Source: Prochlorococcus sp. AG-436-K22
GTDB taxonomy: Bacteria > Cyanobacteriota > Cyanobacteriia > PCC-6307 > Cyanobiaceae
Assembly (NCBI GenBank): GCA_003212555.1
Contig: QCPK01000009.1
Coordinates: 1 to 42,953 of the forward strand
DNA: 42,953 bases
Direction of reading: 5' to 3'
Positions within the stretch are counted from its first letter, which is position 1. Each line of letters starts with the position of its first letter. The notes under the pieces are model-generated. The model saw only the letters and a program-made list of their open reading frames with translations, was not told the DNA's origin and searched no databases. This document shows positions 17,914-28,608 of this stretch, one piece after another. The translations under genes were made by a program, and so were the position numbers.

Positions 17914-18666
17914 ATGACTTCATCATCACTTCTCAATGGCCAAACAGCACTAATTACAGGTGCTAGCAGAGGAATAGGCAAAGCAATTGCTATTGGACTC
18001 GCTAATTTAGGAGCTGAAGTTGTGGTTAATTATGCAAGTTCAGAGCAACAAGCAGAAGAAGTCGTATCTTTGATAAAAAGCTCAGGGGGACAAGCCTATT
18101 CTCTTAAGGCAAATGTGGCTAATGAAGACTCTGCAAATCAATTAATCAATTCTGTCCTTAGGAAGAGTAATCAAATAGATATTTTGGTCAACAATGCTGG
18201 GATAACAAAAGATGGGCTTCTAATGAGAATGAAAACTGAAGACTGGCAATCAGTAATCAATCTAAATTTGACTGGGGTTTTCTTTTGCACTAAAGCAGTT
18301 TCAAGAGCAATGCTGAAGAGGAAGAAGGGAAGGATTATTAATATCACATCCGTTGTAGGAATAATGGGCAATGGAGGACAAGCAAATTATGCGTCTGCAA
18401 AAGCAGGCGTTATTGGCCTTACTAGAAGTTCTGCTAAAGAGTTCGCAAGCAGGGGTATCACAGTTAATGCGGTTGCTCCTGGCTTTATAGAAACAGATAT
18501 GACAAAAGGCTTAGATTCAGAAACAATCCTCGCAGCTATTCCTTTAGGCCAACTCGGTACTCCTGAACATGTAGCAGGAACAGTTTGTTTTCTTGCTTCT
18601 GATCCTGCAGCAAGCTATATAACGGGACAAGTTTTACAGGTAGATGGGGGAATGGTGATGAACTAA
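17914..18666 (+). CDS. fabG: 3-oxoacyl-[acyl-carrier-protein] reductase
   Basis: A short-chain dehydrogenase of fatty-acid synthesis (NADPH-dependent) with 250 aa. The cofactor motif TGASRGIGKAIA, the NNAGITKDGLL stretch, catalytic S in INITSVVGIMGNGGQANYASAKAG with YASAK (Y-x3-K), and VAPGFIETDMT are the FabG signatures. The start is ATG 17914. An open frame runs 71 codons further upstream but overlaps ispD and lacks protein-like content, so it is not used. The C-terminus ends ITGQVLQVDGGMVMN, typical of FabG. Confidence 0.96.
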   Translation: MTSSSLLNGQTALITGASRGIGKAIAIGLANLGAEVVVNYASSEQQAEEVVSLIKSSGGQAYSLKANVANEDSANQLINSVLRKSNQIDILVNNAGITKDGLLMRMKTEDWQSVINLNLTGVFFCTKAVSRAMLKRKKGRIINITSVVGIMGNGGQANYASAKAGVIGLTRSSAKEFASRGITVNAVAPGFIETDMTKGLDSETILAAIPLGQLGTPEHVAGTVCFLASDPAASYITGQVLQVDGGMVMN

Positions 18667-18683
18667 AAGCAATCAAATCAGCA

Positions 18684-18857
18684 TTAATCAATAGGTTGCC
18701 CCAGTTCATCACGCAACTTACGAATACGCTGCAATAGCTTCAACCTTCTACTTCTTGCAGTGGCGGTTAGAAAAAGTCGTAAAGGAAAGTAAATCACAGT
18801 CATCGTGCCGGCAAGCCCAGCCATCAATATAAAAAATAATGATCCTGAATCATTCAT
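18684..18857 (-). CDS. Small membrane protein of unknown function, 57 aa
   Basis: A 57-aa protein from ATG 18857; a TTG at 18878 would add seven residues. It has one hydrophobic segment (LFFILMAGLAGTMTVIYFPL) followed by an arginine-rich amphipathic tail (SRRLKLLQRIRKLRDEL). The layout suggests an inner-membrane or thylakoid protein with a positively charged cytoplasmic helix. It lies tail to tail with fabG (17 nt) and head to head with groEL (139 nt). I do not recognise a family, and it may be lineage-specific. Confidence 0.6.
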   Translation of the reverse strand: MNDSGSLFFILMAGLAGTMTVIYFPLRLFLTATARSRRLKLLQRIRKLRDELGQPID

Positions 18858-18981
18858 ACTTTGAAGATAATCGTCCAAGTGGCATTAAGCACTATTTGAA
18901 CCTCAAAAATCAAAGGATTCGGCTTTCCCCACTTCTTAACATCTAACTTTTCGTAAGAGTGTAAAAGGACATTGTGAATAG

Positions 18982-20694
<1,713 letters not shown>

Positions 20695-20750
20695 TCATCA
20701 CTTAAGGAAATCAAATAAAACCAATGTATTTTTAGAAATTAAATAAGTTT

Positions 20751-21206
20751 TCAAGAAGCCTTAGGAATCTTCTCTTCTGATGAAGGTAACCATCTTCTTA
20801 AGCTACTTAACCTTGGAATAGGAGGTGTTGGAACCAACGGAAGGTCAGGTGCATTAGATTCTATTTTTTCTATATTTTCAACTATTTGGGAAGAAAGCTT
20901 GCTCTCATTATCAGATGAGTCACTAACATTTTGGTGATCTGGGATTTTGATATTCTCTTTATCTTTAATAGACTCTGTCGGCAGTTCAAGCTGTTCAATT
21001 TCTAAAGATGAGAGACTGTGAGATATACCTCTTGGATTTAGCTCTAAGAAATCTTTAATTTCAGTATCTGAATCGTCTAAAGCTTCAATACCGTAACGAT
21101 GCACCAACTTAGACCTTAGGCAAAGGAGATAATCATGATCTGCAAGTTGGATTGCTTCAGAAATCTTGTTTTGAAGCTGAGTTTTTCGCAAAGAAATCAA
21201 TTTCAT
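20751..21206 (-). CDS. Hypothetical protein with acidic middle and proline-rich end, 151 aa
   Basis: I do not recognise this protein. From ATG 21206 it has 151 aa; a longer frame to 21308 would overlap the upstream permease gene. A helical N-terminus (SLRKTQLQNKISEAIQLADHDYL, KLVHRYGIEAL) resembles a compact folded domain of about 65 aa; the remainder is acidic and serine-rich, then proline-rich (PLVPTPPIPRLSSL). No membrane segment or signal peptide is visible. It begins 23 nt after the ABC-2 permease and probably ends that transcript. Confidence 0.68.
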   Translation of the reverse strand: MKLISLRKTQLQNKISEAIQLADHDYLLCLRSKLVHRYGIEALDDSDTEIKDFLELNPRGISHSLSSLEIEQLELPTESIKDKENIKIPDHQNVSDSSDNESKLSSQIVENIEKIESNAPDLPLVPTPPIPRLSSLRRWLPSSEEKIPKAS

Positions 21207-21229
21207 CGGGATTAGTGAAGGCAAGAGGT

Positions 21230-22084
21230 TTAGATAAGTTTTCGATTTAATAATGGGCGAATAACAAAGAATAGGCCAATTGTTAAAACGATCAAAATCA
21301 ACAAGCATTCATATCCGGTTATATCTCCATAAGGAGCCCGAATCAGAACACTCCCTAATCCAATTGAACTGCTATAAGCAGCACGAATAGGTTCTATAGC
21401 AAAGGTAAGCGGATTTATTGCCGCTAGCCAGCCCAACCATGCCGGCATGAAAGAAATTGGAACTAAAGCTGTGCTTGCAAATAACAGCGGAAGATTGGCG
21501 ACAAATATAACTGCAATCAATTCAATGTGACCAGGCAAAATAAATGCAAGACCTAGGCTCAAAGCAGTAACAGCAAAAACCAATATCAAAAGGGTTAACA
21601 AAACCAATAAGACGCCACCTTCCTCTGGCCAGCCATAACCAAGGAAGAAAGCAGCAGACATAATTGCAAAGCATTGCAACAGACTAATAGTAGATATATA
21701 GACAATAGAAGACACCACAATCGAACTACGGCTCTGCAACGGGGCCACTAACAATCTATTTAAAAATCCAAATTCACGGTCAAACATTACTGGTAAGCCT
21801 GCATTAAGTGCTCCACTAAATGCAGTAAATACGATTATTCCAGCACCAAGAAATTTCCCATAATCCATACCTCCAGGAAGAAAGTCTACAGGTGCATTTT
21901 TAAAAAGAGCTCCGAACAATACAAGCCATATCAAAGGTTGAAGGACCCCTGCTATCAAAGTAGAAGGTCTTCTAATTAACTGTAGAAAAAGCCTTTTAGT
22001 TAACGCAAAGACTTCCTGAAGGAATTGATTAATTGGTATCTCTTGTTTATTTAGAGGTCTTGAAGAGGAGAAAGTAGTGTTCAT
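21230..22084 (-). CDS. ABC-2 type transporter permease
   Basis: The integral-membrane partner of the adjacent ATPase (284 aa). Residues about 20-45 are the basic entry segment (FALTKRLFLQLIRRPSTL) typical of ABC-2/DrrB permeases; six hydrophobic helices follow, with LVAPLQSRSSIVVSSIVY in the cytoplasmic loop and FMPAWLGWLAAINPLTFAIEPIR near the end, a strong ABC-2 signature. These transporters export drugs, polysaccharides, lipids or heme-related compounds; the substrate cannot be told. It starts with ATG 55 nt after the ATPase stop. Confidence 0.9.
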   Translation of the reverse strand: MNTTFSSSRPLNKQEIPINQFLQEVFALTKRLFLQLIRRPSTLIAGVLQPLIWLVLFGALFKNAPVDFLPGGMDYGKFLGAGIIVFTAFSGALNAGLPVMFDREFGFLNRLLVAPLQSRSSIVVSSIVYISTISLLQCFAIMSAAFFLGYGWPEEGGVLLVLLTLLILVFAVTALSLGLAFILPGHIELIAVIFVANLPLLFASTALVPISFMPAWLGWLAAINPLTFAIEPIRAAYSSSIGLGSVLIRAPYGDITGYECLLILIVLTIGLFFVIRPLLNRKLI

Positions 22085-22139
22085 GCTATTAGAAATGACT
22101 AAGTTTTAAAGTGTTTATTCATTAAGAGGTTAAAAGCTT

Positions 22140-23153
22140 TTATCTCATTGACTGTTTTGCCTCTTTCTTAAAGTCCCTCTTGCTAGAAACCTCAAGCTCT
22201 GCATCCATAAGTGTTATACCAGTTGCTTTTAAATAAACGTCATCTAAGCTTGGGCGACTTTCAGATAATGAAAAGATTCCATAACCAGCTTCATTTAACT
22301 GCGAACGTAAAGTTGACAAAGATTCAGAGTCATCTGCAAAAAAGTTTATAGAAAAGCCTTGAGCTCTATTGAAAAAAACATCATGTAACCCATTAACACC
22401 CTGAATTATTTTTCGAACGTTTTCAGCCTCCACTTGATTGCTAAATTCTCGTACTTTTAGAGTCACTCTATTATTTCCCAACTCTTTTTTTAGTTCACTT
22501 GGAGATCCATTGGCAATCACTTTCCCAGAATCAATAATTGCCATCTGATCAGAAAGTGCATCAACCTCCTCAAGATAATGACTACTTAACAAAATCGTAG
22601 TGCCTTCAGCATGAAGTTCTCTTAATAAAGACCAAACTTTAGAACGACTTTCTATATCTAACCCAACAGTTGGTTCATCTAAAACCAACAATTCAGGTTC
22701 ATGCAATAGACCACATGCAAGGTCAAGACGTCTCTTCATACCACCAGAGTAAGAACCAGATCGTCTGTCAATCCATTCAGTCATATCAAGTCGATCAATC
22801 ATCTCTTGAATTCGCTTATCACGATAATTTCTACGCAAATGGTAAAGCTCACCATGAAGCTCAAGTAATTCCCTACCAGTGAGAATTTTATCTATTGCTA
22901 CTTCTTGAGCTACATAACCGATCCTATCTCTGATATTTCTCGGATTTGTTAAAGCATTCTCTCCTGCTACAACAACTGTCCCAGAATCAGGTTCCAAAAG
23001 AGTACAAAGAATTCTCAGAGTTGTACTCTTACCCGAACCATTAGGACCTAGAAGGCCAAAAAGAGCCCCTTTTGGAATTGTAAGAGTCAATTTCCTGAGA
23101 GCAAGTACAGATCCGTAAGACTTCTCTAGGTCATTAAGTTCAACCAAAAGCAT
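22140..23153 (-). CDS. ABC transporter ATP-binding protein (DrrA/CcmA type)
   Basis: A 337-aa ATPase that powers the ABC-2 permease downstream. Walker A is GPNGSGKST (about residue 37), the Q-loop region is IGYVAQEVAIDKILTG, the signature is YSGGMKRRLDLA and Walker B is LLVLDEPTVGLD, followed by the H-loop ILLSSHYLEE. A C-terminal domain of about 100 aa (VTLKVREFSNQVEAENVRK onward) is typical of DrrA-like exporters. ATG start at 23153. It lies 86 nt downstream of ctaB on the same strand, so a heme-related role is a contextual idea only. Confidence 0.92.
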   Translation of the reverse strand: MLLVELNDLEKSYGSVLALRKLTLTIPKGALFGLLGPNGSGKSTTLRILCTLLEPDSGTVVVAGENALTNPRNIRDRIGYVAQEVAIDKILTGRELLELHGELYHLRRNYRDKRIQEMIDRLDMTEWIDRRSGSYSGGMKRRLDLACGLLHEPELLVLDEPTVGLDIESRSKVWSLLRELHAEGTTILLSSHYLEEVDALSDQMAIIDSGKVIANGSPSELKKELGNNRVTLKVREFSNQVEAENVRKIIQGVNGLHDVFFNRAQGFSINFFADDSESLSTLRSQLNEAGYGIFSLSESRPSLDDVYLKATGITLMDAELEVSSKRDFKKEAKQSMR

Positions 23154-23239
23154 TAAAGAATGGATCAGTTAAGTAACTAATAGAAATCTAGAGAAAAAAT
23201 TGCAATTAGGTGCGCAAAAGTTCCGTCAACAAAAAAATC

Positions 23240-24244
23240 TCAAATTATTGTAGGAAGATTTGTAAGATTTGAGAGAAGGTAAATAGCTTGATTATGAAAT
23301 TGATCAGCTAATGACAAGCGACTAATAACAAGAAGAAAGCAAATGCCAAACATATATAGAATAGACCATCGAAACAACCCTTTAGCTCGAATTAGATCTT
23401 CTGGATCAATTGCCAATCTTCGAACCATTTGAAATAACCTAACGTTAAACGGAACTAACAGAACACCATATAAGAGCCCTCCTTCAGGAAGAGCAACAAC
23501 ACCCAACCAACTCAGTAAGATAGTTGCCCAACCATATTGATAAATTGCCTTTGCGGTAAATACGGAACCTTTGACAACTGGTAACATTGGTATTCCTACA
23601 GATTGATAGTCATCTTTAAGAAGAATCGCCAAAGCCCAAAAATGTGCAGGAGTCCAAACCATTACTAAAGCAAACAGCCACCAACTACTTAGACCAATAT
23701 GACCAGTTGCTGCTGCTGCTCCTACTAACGGAGGGATTGCTCCAGCGACTCCTCCAATGACAATATTCTGAGAAGTCCGTGGCTTTAAGAATGCTGTATA
23801 TAGGAGTACATAACTGCACAATCCAAGCAAAGAGAGTCCTGCTGCTAAACAATTAACACCACTAACTAACAAAGCAGCAGCACCCAATGTACAAGAAATT
23901 GCTCCTGCGAAAACACTAGAAGGGGACAATCGACCTGAAGGCAATGCTCTTGAGCTAGTTCGCTGCATTCGGCCATCAAGATCCTGCTCCCAAAGACAAT
24001 TCAAAGCACCTGCTGCAGCTGCGGCAAGTGCTCCACCACCAAGAGTGCAAGCAAGTCTTGGGGAAGGCAATGGCCACCCTTCACTTAAGGCCATACCCCC
24101 AAGAGTTGTTGCTAAAAGCAATGGAATCAGACGAGGTTTCGCAACTTCTAACCAAGGAGGAAGCTTTACTTTTTTCCTTGAGGGAACAACTTGGTCACGA
24201 CTAGGAGAAGAAGAAAGTGTCTGTGGCGAAGTGGAACTAACCAT
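23240..24244 (-). CDS. ctaB: Protoheme IX farnesyltransferase (heme O synthase)
   Basis: Adds farnesyl to heme B to form heme O for the terminal oxidase. The protein has 334 aa and about nine hydrophobic helices. The polyprenyltransferase motif [23 protein letters not shown] (about 90 residues in) contains the expected acidic pair and the TxxRxLPSG signature. The start is ATG 24244, overlapping ctaA by 8 nt. A longer frame to 24271 would overlap ctaA more deeply and is not preferred. The N-terminus is a polar, serine-rich extension of about 40 aa. Confidence 0.95.
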   Translation of the reverse strand: MVSSTSPQTLSSSPSRDQVVPSRKKVKLPPWLEVAKPRLIPLLLATTLGGMALSEGWPLPSPRLACTLGGGALAAAAAGALNCLWEQDLDGRMQRTSSRALPSGRLSPSSVFAGAISCTLGAAALLVSGVNCLAAGLSLLGLCSYVLLYTAFLKPRTSQNIVIGGVAGAIPPLVGAAAATGHIGLSSWWLFALVMVWTPAHFWALAILLKDDYQSVGIPMLPVVKGSVFTAKAIYQYGWATILLSWLGVVALPEGGLLYGVLLVPFNVRLFQMVRRLAIDPEDLIRAKGLFRWSILYMFGICFLLVISRLSLADQFHNQAIYLLSNLTNLPTII

Positions 24245-25175
24245 GACAAACCTCCAAAGAAGAATCTTCAAAGGCCAAAGAAGTACTGGAAGAAATCAAA
24301 GTTGGAGTTCTACAACTAAGAGCTGCCAAGCAAGCAACTAACAAAGACGCAAAGAGTTGGTGAAACACTCTTACAAAAGGTTCACTTAAAGAAAGATGAA
24401 CTGAGAGCAATCCAAGGGTAATTTGCATTATTAAAAGAAACAAAAGAGACAAAAGTAATGGCCATTGAGATCGAAACCAACCACCCAAGAGAAGAGAGAC
24501 AACTACAAAGGCTACGATGCTCAAAGCAACAGGGATTGCCGAAACCTTGTGCAAATCAAGCCAATAGCAATGAGTCCCATTAGCAATACATTTTTGTGCG
24601 GCCCAAGTAGTTGCCATTCGACTTCCCACTAAGCTCTGAGAAAGAATTAACAAAAGAGATCCTCCGCTACAAAGCTTCCACCAGAAAGGCGAATTGGTTC
24701 CATTTGAGAAAAGTAACCTCTGAGACAAACCACTCATCAGAGCTACAAGAGTTAACGCTAAAAACAAATGCCCAATTACAACCGATGAGGGTAAAAGATT
24801 AATCACAGTTAAGGCCCCAAGAGCCCCTTGGCAAACAACTAATAAAAGAATGATCAAATTCATCCATGGCAACCATCGAGGCAAAACTGAGCTGTAAATT
24901 AAAGAAAAAAGTAATTGAAGAGTAATTGCTATCCCAATAAAAAAAGCATCTAATCGGTGAAACCACTCAAGGAAAACTTTTACATTCATTTCTCCTATCG
25001 GAAGGAATGATCCAAAACAAAGGGGCCAATCTGGGCAAGCTAAACCTGCCTCCATAACTCTAGTAGCACCTCCAATAACAACAAGAGCTACAAGAGCTAC
25101 AACAATATGAGCAGCCAACTTCCCAAGACGTCTTCTAATCAAATTTGGCGAAAAGCTAGCAAGAGTAACATCCAA
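24237..25175 (-). CDS. ctaA: Heme A synthase (CtaA/COX15)
   Basis: Oxidises heme O to heme A. The 312-aa protein has eight hydrophobic helices in two similar halves. The N-terminal half holds [23 protein letters not shown] and the helix with EWFHRLDAF (histidine-binding position); the second half has [12 protein letters not shown] and [12 protein letters not shown]. The ACPDWPLC cysteine pair is family-typical. The start is TTG 25175, with an in-frame TGA five codons upstream and no ATG near. It overlaps ctaB by 8 nt, so both are likely co-translated. coxB faces it across 256 nt. Confidence 0.93.
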   Translation of the reverse strand: MDVTLASFSPNLIRRRLGKLAAHIVVALVALVVIGGATRVMEAGLACPDWPLCFGSFLPIGEMNVKVFLEWFHRLDAFFIGIAITLQLLFSLIYSSVLPRWLPWMNLIILLLVVCQGALGALTVINLLPSSVVIGHLFLALTLVALMSGLSQRLLFSNGTNSPFWWKLCSGGSLLLILSQSLVGSRMATTWAAQKCIANGTHCYWLDLHKVSAIPVALSIVAFVVVSLLLGGWFRSQWPLLLSLLFLLIMQITLGLLSVHLSLSEPFVRVFHQLFASLLVACLAALSCRTPTLISSSTSLAFEDSSLEVCHG

Positions 25176-25192
25176 TCGAAGGGAGGCAATTC

Positions 25193-25267
25193 ATGTATAG
25201 CAAGCTAGCTGTTCAAAAAATAACGGCACGTTATGTTTTCATACTTCAACTAAAAACATCCTATTAA
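25193..25267 (+). CDS. Possible 24-aa small ORF with good ribosome-binding site
   Basis: ATG at 25193 is preceded by GGGAGG (25181-25186) at a suitable distance, in a genome where such sites are uncommon. It encodes a basic peptide (MYSKLAVQKITARYVFILQL...) ending at TAA. It lies in the ctaA-coxB divergent gap, reading toward coxB. It may be a leader peptide or chance; there is no second line of support. Confidence 0.25.
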   Translation: MYSKLAVQKITARYVFILQLKTSY

Positions 25268-25431
25268 AATCTCTCATTCCTGACAGAAAATACTTTCTCT
25301 AACCTTCTCAAGAATCAAAACCCCTTAAAAAGGAAGAAATCCTAACAAATTCATCTTGAACAGAAAATTCGTTCATGCGAAAAAGAGTGATCCTATATAA
25401 GTTAGATAAAGATTAAATATGGAGTTTCATA

Positions 25432-26256
25432 TTGCCGCAAAAAACAGCTATATATACGATTTCAATAAGTCTCCTAATAATTATTGGGGGAATATGGGCT
25501 ATAGATAATTTAAACTTATTACCTGTTGTTGCAAGCTCAAATGCACCTATCTACGACGAATTATTCAAGGTGCTTTTTGTTATTGGAATAATCCTTTTTG
25601 TTGGGATGACAGGACTTGTTATTTATAGTCTGATTCGATTTAGAAAAAAACCAGGTCAAGTTGGAGATGGGATAGCGCTAGAGGACAACCTTCCTCTTGA
25701 AATTTTCTGGACAGCTGTACCAGCAATAGTTGTTCTATTTGTTGGCCTTTATAGCTATGACATATATGAACGAATGGGGGGAATGCAATCACTGTCGACC
25801 AACTCACATTCTCACCACTCAATGAATTCAGAAGGGAAGGTTTGGGGGGGTATTGGACTGACATCTCAAAAAGCCATTGAAAAAAACTCCTTACCAATGA
25901 TTAATGTTGATGTAACAGCATTGCAATTTGCATTCCTTTTTAATTATCCAGAAGGAGAAATTGTTTCTGGTGAACTCCATGTGCCTCGTGGACAACCTGT
26001 CAGTCTAAAAATGGAATCAAAAGATGTTATTCATGCTTTTTGGGTTCCAGAATTTCGATTAAAACAAGATGTCATACCTGGTCAACCAACTGTTATTAAC
26101 TTCACTCCCACTAAAACTGGCAAGTATCCAATAATATGTGCAGAACTTTGTGGTCCATACCATGGGGGGATGCGTTCAACTGTTGTTGTGGAAGAGCCAG
26201 AAGAATATCAAGCATGGTTCAAACAAAATTCCAAGCAACCGGAAATGGAACTATGA
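25432..26256 (+). CDS. coxB: Cytochrome c oxidase subunit II
   Basis: The CuA subunit of the aa3-type terminal oxidase (274 aa). An N-terminal hydrophobic segment (about 8-25), a second helix (VLFVIGIILFVGMTGLVIYSL) and a third hydrophobic stretch (EIFWTAVPAIVVLFVGLYSY) precede the cupredoxin domain. CuA ligands are seen as H201 and, in CAELCGPYHGGM, C236, E238, C240, H244 and M247. A His/Ser/Met-rich linker (NSHSHHSM, about 124-131) lies between helix and cupredoxin. The start is TTG 25432; an in-frame TAA lies 18 nt upstream. The stop overlaps the coxA ATG (ATGA). Confidence 0.95.
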   Translation: MPQKTAIYTISISLLIIIGGIWAIDNLNLLPVVASSNAPIYDELFKVLFVIGIILFVGMTGLVIYSLIRFRKKPGQVGDGIALEDNLPLEIFWTAVPAIVVLFVGLYSYDIYERMGGMQSLSTNSHSHHSMNSEGKVWGGIGLTSQKAIEKNSLPMINVDVTALQFAFLFNYPEGEIVSGELHVPRGQPVSLKMESKDVIHAFWVPEFRLKQDVIPGQPTVINFTPTKTGKYPIICAELCGPYHGGMRSTVVVEEPEEYQAWFKQNSKQPEMEL

Positions 26257-27902
26257 GTATTTCTTTACCCCCAGCTACTGAAAACGACTCAAATAGTCTT
26301 CAACCTACTGGTTGGTTGCGATTTATAAGTTTTAGCCTCGACCATAAAGTCATTGGACTTCAATATCTAGTCTGTGGTTTTATCTTTTATCTTATTGGAG
26401 GAGTACTTGCAGGAGCCATAAGAATTGAATTGCTAAGCCCTATTTCTGACTTTTTAGCAAGAGATGTATATAACCAAGTCCTTACTCTTCATGGAACTAT
26501 AATGATTTTCTTGTGGATCGTACCAGTTGTAAATGGAGCTTTTGGAAACTATCTAATACCTTTCTATGTAGGAGCTCGTGACATGGCGTTCCCACGTTTG
26601 AATGCCGTTGCATTTTGGATGATTCCCCCGGCAGGGTTAATGCTAATTACTAGTTATTTTATTAATGGTGCAGCACAATCAGGGTGGACAGCCTATCCAC
26701 CCTTAAGCATCACAACTCCTGCAGCAGGACAAATTGTTTGGATAGTTAGTGTCCTTTTATTAGGTGGCAGCTCTATATTTGGAGGTATTAATTTCATAGC
26801 TACGATTCTCAAGCTTCGTAGACCTGGCCTAAAATTAATGCAATTGCCAATGTATTGCTGGGCAATGCTGGGGACTAGCATTTTGGTTGTTTTATCAACT
26901 CCTGTTTTAGCTGGGACACTCATACTTTTAAGTTTTGACATTGTTGCCCATACTGGATTTTTCAATCCAGCTCTTGGCGGCAACGTAATTGTTTACCAAC
27001 ATCTTTTCTGGTTCTACTCTCACCCTGCTGTTTACATAATGGTCTTACCTGCCTTTGGGTTGGTAAGTGAAATCCTTCCTGTTCATTGTCGTAAGCCACT
27101 TTTTGGCTATACAACCATGGTCTACTCAATAATGGGGATTGTAGTTTTAGGTCTCATTGTTTGGGCTCATCATATGTTTACGAGTGGTACACCTCCTTGG
27201 ATGAGACTCTTCTTCACTATTGCTACTTCTTTTATTGCTGTACCAACAGGTATCAAGTTTTTTAACTGGGTTGCAACTCTGTGGGGTGGGCGGATCACTC
27301 TTAATAGTGCAATTCTCTTCTCTTGTGGTTTTATCGTTAATTTTGTACTAGGTGGAATTACAGGTGTAGCTCTAGCTCAAGTGCCTTTTGATATTCATGT
27401 GCATGACACCTACTTTGTAGTGGCTCACTTCCATTACATAGTCTATGGAGGATCTGTTTTTGTAATATTCTCCTCTATCTATCATTGGTATCCAAAATTC
27501 ACAGGCAAGATGCTTGATGAGAAACTTGGTATAATTCATTTTGCTCTTACCTTTATTGGGTTTAATCTCTGTTTCGCTCCTCAGCATTGGTTGGGGCTCA
27601 ATGGAATGCCAAGACGAGTCGCCGAATATGACCCTCAGTTTACTTTAGTCAATCAAATCAGTAGCGTCGGAGCCCTGCTAATGGCTATCAGCACTCTTCC
27701 ATTTCTTTGGAATATTATCTATAGCTTTATAAAAGGGGACAAAGCTGGGAACAATCCATGGCAAGCTCTTACACCAGAGTGGTTAACCACGTCTCCTCCA
27801 CCAGTTGAAAACTGGTCCGGAGAAGCTCCTCTTGTAACCAAGCCTTATGGATATGGAGAGAAGAGCTCAGATGAAAGGAATCCAACTATCACTCAAGCTT
27901 AA
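26253..27902 (+). CDS. coxA: Cytochrome c oxidase subunit I
   Basis: Catalytic subunit with heme a and the heme a3-CuB centre (549 aa, about twelve helices). The heme a ligand histidine is in YNQVLTLHGTIM, CuB ligands in FWFYSHPAVY and in IVWAHHMF, and the heme ligand pair in HVHDTYFVVAHFHYIVYGG. ATG 26253 overlaps the coxB stop by 4 nt, indicating coupling; the frame is open further upstream but that segment lies in coxB and is not protein-like. coxC begins 6 nt after the stop. Confidence 0.97.
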   Translation: MSISLPPATENDSNSLQPTGWLRFISFSLDHKVIGLQYLVCGFIFYLIGGVLAGAIRIELLSPISDFLARDVYNQVLTLHGTIMIFLWIVPVVNGAFGNYLIPFYVGARDMAFPRLNAVAFWMIPPAGLMLITSYFINGAAQSGWTAYPPLSITTPAAGQIVWIVSVLLLGGSSIFGGINFIATILKLRRPGLKLMQLPMYCWAMLGTSILVVLSTPVLAGTLILLSFDIVAHTGFFNPALGGNVIVYQHLFWFYSHPAVYIMVLPAFGLVSEILPVHCRKPLFGYTTMVYSIMGIVVLGLIVWAHHMFTSGTPPWMRLFFTIATSFIAVPTGIKFFNWVATLWGGRITLNSAILFSCGFIVNFVLGGITGVALAQVPFDIHVHDTYFVVAHFHYIVYGGSVFVIFSSIYHWYPKFTGKMLDEKLGIIHFALTFIGFNLCFAPQHWLGLNGMPRRVAEYDPQFTLVNQISSVGALLMAISTLPFLWNIIYSFIKGDKAGNNPWQALTPEWLTTSPPPVENWSGEAPLVTKPYGYGEKSSDERNPTITQA

Positions 27903-27908
27903 AAGTTC

Positions 27909-28511
27909 ATGACAACACTTCCCTCAACAAAAGAAAAGTCTGAAGAGTTAACTTCGAGTGATACTCAACATTCTGATCACAGATTATTTGGGCTAATAAC
28001 TTTTCTAGTGGCAGATGGAATGACCTTTGCTGGATTCTTTGCTGCTTATCTAACTTACAAAGCAGTAAACCCTTTACTTCCAGACGCCATATATGAACTT
28101 GAGCTACCTCTCCCTACTCTAAATACCATTTTACTTCTTGTTAGCAGTGCAACTTTCCACAAAGCAGGAAAAGCCTTAGAAGCAGCTAATTCGAAACAAT
28201 GTCAAAAATGGCTACTTATCACGGCTGGTCTTGGCATTGCATTTCTTATCAGTCAAATGGTTGAATACTTTACTTTACCTTTTGGTCTGACAGATAATCT
28301 TTACGCAAGCACTTTTTATGCCTTAACAGGCTTTCATGGCCTTCATGTAACTTTAGGGTCAATCATGATACTAATTGTCTGGTGGCAAGCGCGTTCACCA
28401 GGTGGTCGGATAACACATGTCAATAAGTTCCCTTTAGAAGCAGCAGAGATCTATTGGCACTTTGTTGATGGCATCTGGGTAATTTTATTCATCATCCTTT
28501 ATTTACTTTAA
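27909..28511 (+). CDS. coxC: Cytochrome c oxidase subunit III
   Basis: A five-helix integral subunit of the aa3 oxidase (200 aa). Family features include HRLFGLITFLVADGMTFAGFFAAYLTY at the start, LTGFHGLHVTLGSIMI and the final AAEIYWHFVDGIWVILFIILYL. It starts 6 nt after coxA, completing coxBAC. Subunit III supports the proton-pumping core (family knowledge). A cyAbrB gene follows after 97 nt. Confidence 0.95.
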   Translation: MTTLPSTKEKSEELTSSDTQHSDHRLFGLITFLVADGMTFAGFFAAYLTYKAVNPLLPDAIYELELPLPTLNTILLLVSSATFHKAGKALEAANSKQCQKWLLITAGLGIAFLISQMVEYFTLPFGLTDNLYASTFYALTGFHGLHVTLGSIMILIVWWQARSPGGRITHVNKFPLEAAEIYWHFVDGIWVILFIILYLL

Positions 28512-28592
28512 TCTTGAATTCTTGATACCAAAAAAAGATAATTTGAAGAGTTTCTTGCCACATTTGCAGTTATTCGTCAGAATTATTAGAAG

Positions 28593-28608
28593 TTAATAGA
28601 TCTATTAA
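28593..28608. promoter_or_regulatory. Perfect 16-nt palindrome abutting the cyAbrB start
   Basis: TTAATAGATCTATTAA is its own reverse complement and ends at 28608, one base before the ATG at 28609. It occupies the ribosome-binding zone. It fits an autoregulatory operator, or a structural element affecting initiation. Confidence 0.45.

Noticed and set aside
26136-26252. Upstream extension of coxA to 26136
   Set aside because: That segment is the end of coxB in another frame; ATG 26253 forms the standard ATGA overlap.
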